Shown piece after piece: positions 1-5,209 of a stretch of DNA of 8,344 bases. Below the pieces are notes generated by a model. It searched no databases. It saw only the letters and a list, made by a program, of their open reading frames with translations, and had not been told where the DNA came from. Origin of the DNA: an uncultured Bacteroidales bacterium (GTDB lineage Bacteria; Bacteroidota; Bacteroidia; Bacteroidales; UBA932); contig ONYJ01000166.1 of NCBI GenBank assembly GCA_900322025.1, positions 1 through 8,344 of the forward strand. The letters are read 5' to 3'. Both the position numbers and the translations under genes were made by a program. Each line of letters opens with the position of its first letter. Position 1 is the stretch's first letter.

Positions 1-57
1 GGCGCTATGCGCCTTATTAACTTCTGTAGTGCTGCTCTGTTATTATAGCAGCGAGAG

Positions 58-90
58 CGGCACTCCGTGCCGGCCTTCGGCTTTTTATTT
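58..90 (+). terminator. Probable intrinsic terminator with two mutually exclusive hairpins
   Basis: A GCCG/CGGC stem (69-72 with 78-81, loop 73-77) is followed directly by TTTTTATTT (82-90), the form of a rho-independent terminator for rightward transcription entering from the left edge. An alternative stem, CGGCAC/GTGCCG (58-63 with 67-72), uses the same bases 69-72, so the two hairpins cannot form together. The terminator stem is only four base pairs, and the gene it would serve lies outside the window. Confidence 0.45.
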
Positions 91-238
91 CCATCCCACC
101 AATCCGGAATTTAGACCGGAATGGACAATTGTGGACTTACCAACTCCTTAGTAAGACGCTCTACCTGCGAGTGGTGTCAATCTAAACGCCAAGCATTCCG
201 AAATTTTTTGGAGAGTTCTGGCAGCGTAAAATAGATGA
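91..238. other. Structured non-coding stretch, possible small RNA region
   Basis: No protein gene is supported here. The stretch is rich in short inverted repeats: TCCGG (103-107) with CCGGA (116-120), extended by CCAT (91-94) with ATGG (121-124); CTTAC (136-140) with GTAAG (151-155); GACGCT (155-160) with GGTGTC (173-178); and TCCGAA/TTTGGA around 197-212. It lies between one terminator-like hairpin and a strong terminator on the + strand, so a transcript probably runs through it. It could be a small RNA, the 3' untranslated region of an upstream gene, or a gene remnant. I do not recognise 6S RNA, tmRNA, SRP RNA or RNase P RNA in it. Confidence 0.3.
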
Positions 239-280
239 GGGCGGCTGAAGTCGAAAGACCGACAGCCGCCTTTATTGTTT
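239..280 (+). terminator. Strong rho-independent terminator
   Basis: A perfect 8-bp stem GGCGGCTG (240-247) / CAGCCGCC (263-270) is capped, after a small internal loop, by GTC-GAAA-GAC (250-259) with a GNRA tetraloop. TTTATTGTTT (271-280) follows at once. The T-rich side is on the + strand only, so it ends a rightward transcript. No protein gene is visible immediately upstream, which means something non-coding, or a gene starting left of the window, is transcribed up to here. Confidence 0.75.
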
Positions 281-342
281 AATTTGTTAATCAGTGCAGC
301 AGTGCTCACAGTATTCAATGATGCTTGTATGGCATTTTTAAT

Positions 343-350
343 TATATTTG
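343..350 (+). promoter_or_regulatory. Candidate Bacteroidetes -7 promoter element
   Basis: TATATTTG matches the TAnnTTTG -7 consensus of the Bacteroidetes primary sigma factor exactly. It lies about 36 bases before the ATG at 386, giving an expected leader of roughly 30 bases. I see no good TTTG -33 element 19-21 bases upstream, so the call rests on one box in AT-rich DNA. Confidence 0.4.
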
Positions 351-385
351 CGGTTCAGTTGATAAAGGCTTATAAAACAGAAACT

Positions 386-994
386 ATGAAGAAAATATTG
401 TTTGCTTTTTGCTCATTATTTATATTATCTGCAACTTTTTCTAAGGCTACATTGGCTCAGGATAATTTGAATTTGCCGGGCTTTCACGATCTTTCTATGT
501 CTGCCGGTTATGGAAGTAGTATGCAGTATCTCAGCAATTATACAAAAGTTATAAGTGGCTATCCGAGTTATGAATCTACCGATTTCAGATTTGCTCCAAC
601 TATAACAGCCGAATATGCCTACAGGTTAAATAAAACATTTGCAGTTGGGGCTTTTGTTTCTATTCAGACAGCCAAATCTGTTATAATGAACGAGGGTTTT
701 AGTAATACAAAGGCCAGCGATTACTGGTATTCCTTATTGCCTCAGGTTAGATGTTATTGGTATTCCGACAGGAGAAAGAATGTTTATTCTAAGGCTGCTG
801 TTGGATTATCTGCCAGAAGAAATAAGTATGTTAATACTGACAATATTGTAGAGAGGTTTAAGCATTTTGATGTGGCTTGGCATGTTTCTGCAATTGGGTT
901 TGAGTATGGCGAAACTGTCTGTGGTTTTGCGGAGGCCGGTTTTGGAACTCAAGGTTTTGTTGTAGCCGGCGTTAGAATAAAATTCTCTCTATAA
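386..994 (+). CDS. Small exported outer-membrane beta-barrel protein
   Basis: A 202-residue protein with a clear signal peptide: MKK, a hydrophobic core to about residue 18, then a probable cleavage after A24 (TLA before QD). The mature part alternates hydrophobic and polar residues in aromatic-rich segments that end in basic or turn residues (about seven or eight likely strands). The last strand finishes VVAGVRIKFSL, typical of outer-membrane beta-barrel proteins of this phylum. No catalytic motif is visible, so its ligand or role is unknown. The frame stays open back to 275, but I chose ATG 386 because the signal peptide starts exactly there and the -7-like box (343-350) lies inside the extension. 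No Shine-Dalgarno is evident, as is common in this phylum. It is a single-gene unit between a terminator upstream and a shared terminator downstream. Confidence 0.75.
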   Translation: MKKILFAFCSLFILSATFSKATLAQDNLNLPGFHDLSMSAGYGSSMQYLSNYTKVISGYPSYESTDFRFAPTITAEYAYRLNKTFAVGAFVSIQTAKSVIMNEGFSNTKASDYWYSLLPQVRCYWYSDRRKNVYSKAAVGLSARRNKYVNTDNIVERFKHFDVAWHVSAIGFEYGETVCGFAEAGFGTQGFVVAGVRIKFSL

Positions 995-1000
995 ATAAAA

Positions 1001-1029
1001 GGGGCTGCCAAAGTACTATTGGCAACCCC
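1001..1029. terminator. Bidirectional terminator between convergent genes
   Basis: GGGG-C-TGCCA (1001-1010) pairs with TGGCA-A-CCCC (1020-1029), nine base pairs with one C/A mismatch and a 9-base loop. Read leftward, the hairpin is followed directly by TTTTATTTAT, so it is a good terminator for the serC-serA-DUF1015 operon. Read rightward, a T-run (TTTTT, about 1036-1041) follows after several bases, so it should also stop the beta-barrel gene, less strongly. Confidence 0.75.
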
Positions 1030-1075
1030 ACATACATTTTTCTAACAAAAGCTTTTAGGCTATTGTAGTTTATTG

Positions 1076-2326
1076 CTATTTGAAGTCGGCAAGCGAGTGA
1101 ATGGTAATTCCGCTTCTGAGCTTAGGCTCAAACCAAGTGGTTTTTGGCGGCATTATATTGCCGGTGTCTGCTATGGTTATGAGCTGACGCATAGATACGG
1201 GATACAGCGCAAAGGCGGCTGCCATTTCTCCGCTATCCACTCTCTTCTTTAATTCGCCTAATCCTCTGATTCCGCCTACAAAATCAATTCTCTTACTGGT
1301 TCTTAGGTCTTTAATATCTAAAAGTTTGTCTGCTATAAAGTCTGAGAATACAGAAACATCCAAAACCTTGATAGGATCGTTATCGTTGTATGTGCCCGGT
1401 TTTGCAGTGAGTGAATACCATTCTCCTCCTATATACATAGAGAAGTTGTGTAGTTTTGAAGGAGTGTAGATTTCTGCTCCTTTCTTTTCTACAGTAAAGA
1501 ACTCACCGAGTTTTGCTATGAACTCGTCTTGGCTCATGCCATTGAGGTCTTTTACAACGCGGTTGTAGTCGATTATCTTGAGCTGGCTTTCTGGGAATAC
1601 TACGGCCATGAAGTAGTTGTACTCCTCTCTTCCGGTGTGGTTTGGATTTTGAGCTTTTTTCTCTGCTCCCACTCTGCCGGCAGCTGCTGTACGATGGTGT
1701 CCGTCTGCTACATAGAAAGCCGGTATGGTGGAGAAAATTTCTGTAATGCGTGCTATTGTGGCATCGTTGTCTATAACCCACATAGTGTGTCCAAAACCAT
1801 CTTCTGCTACAAAATCGTACTCAGGAGCTTTGCTCTTTACAACATTTTCTACAATGGCGTTTATTTCTGCATTGTCTGGATATGCAAAGAATACAGGTTC
1901 CAGGTTGGCATTCTGGATTCTTACATGAATCATTCTGTCATCTTCTTTCTCCTTGCGGGTAAGTTCGTGCTTCTTGATAGCACCACTCATGTAATCATCT
2001 GTATTTGCACAAACAACAAGACCGTACTGGGTGCGGCCATCCATGGTTTGAGCATATACATAGTATTGTTCTTTTTTATCCTGAACAAGCCATCCGTTTT
2101 GTTGCCACTTCTTGAAGTTCTCTACAGCTTTGTCGTAGGTCTTCTGCTCATGTTCATCTGCGATAGGGGTAAAATCTATCTCAGGTTTGATTATGTGTAG
2201 TAGAGACTTTTCTCCGGCTTCTGCCTGAGCTTCCTGAGAGTTGAGCACATCGTAAGGACGCGATGCAACCTCTTTAACTATTTCTTTTGGCGGGCGTATA
2301 GCCGCAAATGGTTTTACTTTTACCAT
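1076..2326 (-). CDS. DUF1015 family protein, third gene of the serine operon
   Basis: A 416-residue cytoplasmic protein of the DUF1015 family (PF06245, COG4198), full length for the group. Visible hallmarks are RPYDV (23-27), KHELTRKEKEDDR (119-131), EPVFFAYPD (143-151), the signature FYVADGHHR (204-212), a Y-N-R motif near 254-256, and a C-terminal MPPKTTWFEPKLRSG segment. ADGHHR resembles the nucleotide- and phosphate-handling motif of the ParB/sulfiredoxin fold, to which free-serine kinases such as archaeal SerK belong; that link is inference. It starts 5 bases after the serA stop, so it is almost certainly co-transcribed and perhaps translationally coupled with serA. The operon has serA and serC but no serB, which points to a job in serine metabolism (phosphoserine dephosphorylation, serine phosphorylation or regulation). 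The family call is secure; the biochemical function is not known to me. Confidence 0.9.
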   Translation of the reverse strand: MVKVKPFAAIRPPKEIVKEVASRPYDVLNSQEAQAEAGEKSLLHIIKPEIDFTPIADEHEQKTYDKAVENFKKWQQNGWLVQDKKEQYYVYAQTMDGRTQYGLVVCANTDDYMSGAIKKHELTRKEKEDDRMIHVRIQNANLEPVFFAYPDNAEINAIVENVVKSKAPEYDFVAEDGFGHTMWVIDNDATIARITEIFSTIPAFYVADGHHRTAAAGRVGAEKKAQNPNHTGREEYNYFMAVVFPESQLKIIDYNRVVKDLNGMSQDEFIAKLGEFFTVEKKGAEIYTPSKLHNFSMYIGGEWYSLTAKPGTYNDNDPIKVLDVSVFSDFIADKLLDIKDLRTSKRIDFVGGIRGLGELKKRVDSGEMAAAFALYPVSMRQLITIADTGNIMPPKTTWFEPKLRSGITIHSLADFK

Positions 2327-2331
2327 ATCTC

Positions 2332-3255
2332 TTAAAATTTGTTAACCTGAAAACGGGTATTGCCTGTGGCAAAGAAATCTACAATCTGGTTGGCTGCAGC
2401 CAAACCTGCATTCAGATTGGCTTCTGCTGTTTCTGCCCCTTGTTTCTTAGGAGTAGCAAATACTCGTTTTCCAAACTTTTCTTTAAGCACGTCTATGTTT
2501 GCAGGTGCTATGTCTGTTATGTATTTGAGATCTTCTCTATCTGCGAGAACTTTTTCGAGTTCAGGCTCGTTGATAACCTCTTTGCGAGCTGTGTTTACAA
2601 GGCAACCGCCTTTTGGCATCTTGCTTAGAAGGGCATATCCGATAGAGCCTTTGGTTTGCTCGTTTGCAGGGATATGCAAAGAAATAAAGTGGCTGTTTGC
2701 ATAAAGTTCTTCCAAATCTTTAGCTACAGTTACACCCTCTGCCTCCATTTTTTCTGCCGGAATAAATGGATCAAAGGCCATAATCTTCATTCCGAAGCTC
2801 TTAGCGTGTTCTGCCACCAATCTACCAACATTGCCATAGGCCTGAATACCAAGAGTTTTACCTTGGAGTTCGCTGCCTGTGCCAGGGGTAAACTGATTAC
2901 GTGAAATATAAATCATCATACCTATGGCAAGTTCTGCAACGGCGTTGGAGTTTTGGCCTGGGGTGTTCATCGCCACTATCTTTCTTTCTGAAAGTGCTGC
3001 AAGGTCGAGATTATCAAATCCGGCACCTGCGCGTACTACAATTTTCAGATTTTTGGCAGCATCTACTACAGCCTTGGTAACTTTATCTGAGCGAACAATA
3101 AGAGCATCTGCGTCTGCAACGGCAGCAAGAAGTTTGTCTTCTGTTCCATATTTTTCGAGAGTGGTAAAGGTATGACCTGCCCCCTCTACAATGTTCTTTA
3201 TGCCTTCAACAGCTTTGCTGGAGAAAGGTTTATCTGTTGCAACAAGAATTTTCAT
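2332..3255 (-). CDS. serA: D-3-phosphoglycerate dehydrogenase, short lysine-type form
   Basis: A 307-residue member of the D-2-hydroxyacid dehydrogenase family, predicted to oxidise 3-phosphoglycerate to 3-phosphohydroxypyruvate with NAD, the first step of serine synthesis. Substrate-side motifs include VVRAGAGFDN (73-82). The dinucleotide motif is AYGNVG (139-144), with Ala for the usual first Gly. NTAR carries the substrate-binding Arg224. The usual catalytic His in TPHxG is replaced by lysines (TPKKQG, K270/K271), and the usual partner Glu motif is not recognisable around DIAPAN (248-253). No ACT or other C-terminal regulatory domain follows, so serine feedback through ACT is not expected. 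From memory this matches the 'type IIIK' class described for Entamoeba and seen in Bacteroidales. It starts 24 bases after serC. The neighbouring serC makes serA far more likely than a generic hydroxyacid dehydrogenase. Confidence 0.9.
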   Translation of the reverse strand: MKILVATDKPFSSKAVEGIKNIVEGAGHTFTTLEKYGTEDKLLAAVADADALIVRSDKVTKAVVDAAKNLKIVVRAGAGFDNLDLAALSERKIVAMNTPGQNSNAVAELAIGMMIYISRNQFTPGTGSELQGKTLGIQAYGNVGRLVAEHAKSFGMKIMAFDPFIPAEKMEAEGVTVAKDLEELYANSHFISLHIPANEQTKGSIGYALLSKMPKGGCLVNTARKEVINEPELEKVLADREDLKYITDIAPANIDVLKEKFGKRVFATPKKQGAETAEANLNAGLAAANQIVDFFATGNTRFQVNKF

Positions 3256-3279
3256 AATACAATAGTTATTTCTTTCTCC

Positions 3280-4377
3280 TTATTTTACATTCTGTTTTTC
3301 AAAATCTTGCATACACTTGATGAGAGCCTGTACGCTTTCGATAGGGCAAGCATTGTATATAGAAGCTCTGAATCCGCCTACTGAACGGTGGCCTTTAATT
3401 CCCAACATTCCGTTAGCCTTTGCATAATCGAGGAATGTGGCTTCGAGTTCTTTGTATTCAGGATTCATTACAAAGCATACGTTCATAATTGAACGGTCTT
3501 CCGGATTTGCTGTGCCTACGAAAAGTTTGTTACGCTCAATCTCTTCGTAAAGCATATTGGCCTTCTGGGTGTTAAGCTTGTTGATAACTTCCAAACCACC
3601 AAGGTTTTTCAGCCACTTGAGCGTCTGTGTCATTGTGTAGATTGCAAATACAGGAGGAGTGTTGAACATGCTCTCTTTTTCTATGTGTGTTCTGTAATCG
3701 AGCATGGTAGGGATATAGCTTGATACCTTTCCGAGAACATCGTCGCGGATGATAGCAAAGATAACTCCTGCAGGGCCCACATTCTTTTGAGCACCACCGT
3801 ATATAAGGCCGTATTTTGAAACATCTACAGGACGGCTCATAATGTCTGAAGACATATCTGCAACCAAGGTAACAGGGCTGTCCATATCGTATTTGATTTC
3901 TGTTCCGTAGATTGTGTTGTTGGTGGTGATATGGAAGTAGTCTAAGTCTGTAGGAATTTCATATCCTTTAGGAATGTAGCAGTAAGTTTTATCTGCAGAA
4001 GAAGCTACAGCAAATGCAGCGCCTTCTTTACCACGGCTTTTAGCTATTCCCTGGGCCTCTTTCAGAGCTTTTTTTGCCCAAACACCGGTTTCGAGATATC
4101 CGGCCTTGTTCTCAAAGAGATTCATAGCCACATACAGGAACTGAAGGCTGGCACCACCACCTAAAAATACCACATGGTAGTTGTCCGGAATATGCAAAAG
4201 TTCTTTCCAAAGAGCTCTGCACTCGTTCATTACAGCTTCCCACTCTTTACTTCTGTGAGAAATTGAAATCAAAGGTATGCCGGTTCCGGCAAAGTCCTTC
4301 AAAGCATCGATTGTTGAATTGATTGCCTCCTCTGGAAGAACACAAGGACCGGCAAAGAAATTATAAGCTTTTTTCAT
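3280..4377 (-). CDS. serC: Phosphoserine aminotransferase
   Basis: A 365-residue PLP enzyme converting 3-phosphohydroxypyruvate and glutamate to O-phosphoserine and 2-oxoglutarate. The family also acts on the 4-phosphohydroxythreonine step of some PLP pathways. Motifs in order: NFFAGP (6-11), SHRSKEW (40-46), GGGAS (73-77) for cofactor phosphate, TGVWA (97-101), NNTIYGTE (153-160), ADMSSD (173-178) with Asp174 for the pyridine nitrogen, the PLP lysine K198 in YGGAQKNVGP, NTPPVFAIY (239-247), and GHRSVGGFR (329-337) for substrate phosphate. Length is normal. An in-frame GTG at 4407 would add ten residues, but family members begin right at MKK.NFFAGP and the GTG overlaps the likely -7 promoter box, so ATG 4377 is preferred. 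First gene of the operon with serA and DUF1015. Confidence 0.95.
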   Translation of the reverse strand: MKKAYNFFAGPCVLPEEAINSTIDALKDFAGTGIPLISISHRSKEWEAVMNECRALWKELLHIPDNYHVVFLGGGASLQFLYVAMNLFENKAGYLETGVWAKKALKEAQGIAKSRGKEGAAFAVASSADKTYCYIPKGYEIPTDLDYFHITTNNTIYGTEIKYDMDSPVTLVADMSSDIMSRPVDVSKYGLIYGGAQKNVGPAGVIFAIIRDDVLGKVSSYIPTMLDYRTHIEKESMFNTPPVFAIYTMTQTLKWLKNLGGLEVINKLNTQKANMLYEEIERNKLFVGTANPEDRSIMNVCFVMNPEYKELEATFLDYAKANGMLGIKGHRSVGGFRASIYNACPIESVQALIKCMQDFEKQNVK

Positions 4378-4406
4378 AATGGATTTTAGTGTTAAAAAAT
4401 TTTGCA

Positions 4407-4414
4407 CAAAGATA
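4407..4414 (-). promoter_or_regulatory. Candidate -7 promoter element for serC operon
   Basis: Read on the - strand, TATCTTTG matches the Bacteroidetes TAnnTTTG -7 consensus. Transcription would begin around 4400, leaving a leader of about 20 bases before ATG 4377. No convincing TTTG -33 box lies 19-21 bases upstream. I see no clear hairpin terminator between the YigZ-family gene and this point, so some read-through into serC is possible. Confidence 0.45.
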
Positions 4415-4455
4415 TAATATTGTTCCGAATTTTAAGCGGGTTTATTCGTTTTTTT

Positions 4456-5091
4456 TCAAAACTTTAGAGTATCTATTCTAACGTCTTCTAATTTTAACAA
4501 AACCTCTTTGAAAGCTTCTGTTGTGCTGGCAGGTATATGTGCTGTTAGGGAGCATTCTTGCTCAAAAATCTTGTCTGAATATTCTATGCCTCGTTTTCTG
4601 AGTTCTTTCAGCACTTTATCTGTTTGAGGATAGGAGAAAGTTATGCGGAGAGGTATGGTGGCGGTTTTTATCATGGTTGTTGCGGCATTAAGGGCTTCTT
4701 GTGTGGCAGCTTTATAGGCGCGTATGAGCCCTGGCACTCCAAGTTTTACTCCGCCAAACCAGCGAACCACCACTACTAATATGTCGCTGAGATTCTTTGA
4801 AAGCAATTCGCCGAGTATAGGTCTGCCGGCAGTGCCTGAGGGTTCGCCATCGTCGTTAGCTCGCCAAGTTTCTCCTTTTGGACCAATGCGATAGGCATAG
4901 CAATGGTGGGTTGCATCGTAGAATTTTTTTCGGAGCTCCTTTACCAGTTCTTCTGCCTTTGCTGCATCTGAACAAGGATAGGCAAAGCAGACAAAACGGC
5001 TACCATTGTCTTTGTAAAGCCCTTGTGTGGGAGTGCTTATACTCAGATAATTGTCTGGTGAATTATTTTGTGATGGTTTTTCTTCTGCCAT
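4456..5091 (-). CDS. YigZ/IMPACT family protein (UPF0029)
   Basis: A 211-residue cytoplasmic protein of the YigZ/IMPACT family. The N-terminal UPF0029 domain (PF01205) spans about residues 25-135 and shows ATHHCYAY (60-67), the signature DDGEPSGTAGRPIL (80-93), and VVRWFGGVKLGVPGLIRAY (108-126). A ferredoxin-like C-terminal domain (DUF1949 type) follows from about 145. Eukaryotic IMPACT inhibits Gcn2 signalling. The bacterial members are conserved but their reaction is not established, so no function is assigned beyond the family. An in-frame TTG at 5103 adds four residues; ATG 5091 is chosen because GGAG sits six bases before it. It is transcribed in the same direction as serC but 78 bases upstream of it, and I regard it as a separate unit or the first gene of a loosely linked operon. 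Confidence 0.92.
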   Translation of the reverse strand: MAEEKPSQNNSPDNYLSISTPTQGLYKDNGSRFVCFAYPCSDAAKAEELVKELRKKFYDATHHCYAYRIGPKGETWRANDDGEPSGTAGRPILGELLSKNLSDILVVVVRWFGGVKLGVPGLIRAYKAATQEALNAATTMIKTATIPLRITFSYPQTDKVLKELRKRGIEYSDKIFEQECSLTAHIPASTTEAFKEVLLKLEDVRIDTLKF

Positions 5092-5097
5092 TCTATA

Positions 5098-5101
5098 CTC
5101 C
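5098..5101 (-). promoter_or_regulatory. Shine-Dalgarno site deciding the YigZ-family start
   Basis: GGAG on the - strand is separated by TATAGA from ATG 5091. The TTG at 5103 would overlap this site, so the sequence supports the ATG. Clear Shine-Dalgarno sites are otherwise rare in this window. Confidence 0.6.
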
Positions 5102-5155
5102 AAAATAAAATATTATTCTATGGCCTTGGACAAAATCAGGCTGCTAATGCTTAGC

Positions 5156-5187
5156 ATTGTAAAGGTAGGCTGTTTTTGATAAATTTG
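5156..5187 (+). promoter_or_regulatory. Promoter of the acyl-CoA reductase/miaA operon
   Basis: ATTG (5156-5159, three of four matches to the -33 TTTG) is separated by 20 bases from TAAATTTG (5180-5187), an exact TAnnTTTG -7 box. Spacing fits the Bacteroidetes consensus of 19-21 bases. Transcription would start near 5191-5194, less than 20 bases before ATG 5210. This is the best two-box promoter in the window. Confidence 0.6.
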
Positions 5188-5197
5188 CAATGCAAAT
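5183..5197. repeat. 15-base inverted repeat overlapping the -7 box
   Basis: ATTTGC-AAT-GCAAAT is a perfect 6+3+6 inverted repeat that covers the last five bases of the -7 element and the expected transcription start. A second, shorter one, AATGC-TTA-GCATT (5146-5158), overlaps the -33 region and shares the AATGC/GCATT core. Such placement would suit a repressor operator, but short palindromes are common in AT-rich DNA and no regulator gene is nearby. Confidence 0.3.
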
Positions 5198-5209
5198 ATC
5201 TGTATAGGT

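Noticed and set aside
2..151. 49-codon open frame on the + strand entering from the left edge, ending at TAG 149-151.
   Set aside because: An open run of this length has a sizeable chance of arising randomly, the translation matches nothing I know, and it runs through the terminator-like hairpin at 58-90. It could be the tail of an upstream gene, which the window cannot show.
100..180. tRNA-like pattern on the - strand (a D-arm-like CTCGCAGGTAGAG, a CTTAC/GTAAG stem, and a CCGG/CCGG arm).
   Set aside because: The anticodon-position loop is 10 bases, the T-loop does not read TTCRANYC, and no acceptor stem or CCA end can be formed. At best a degenerate resemblance.
275..385. In-frame N-terminal extension of the beta-barrel gene starting at ATG 275.
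   Set aside because: It would place 37 residues before a textbook signal peptide and begins within the T-tract of the preceding terminator, so ATG 386 is the likely start.
1529..2200. Long open frame on the + strand, antisense to the DUF1015 gene (223 codons).
   Set aside because: It lies wholly inside a well-conserved gene on the other strand, its translation is a Cys/Tyr/Val-rich low-similarity string, and it has no promoter or ribosome site of its own.
2308..3175. Several + strand open frames opposite serA.
   Set aside because: They are complements of the serA codons with no recognisable domains; serA itself accounts for the sequence.
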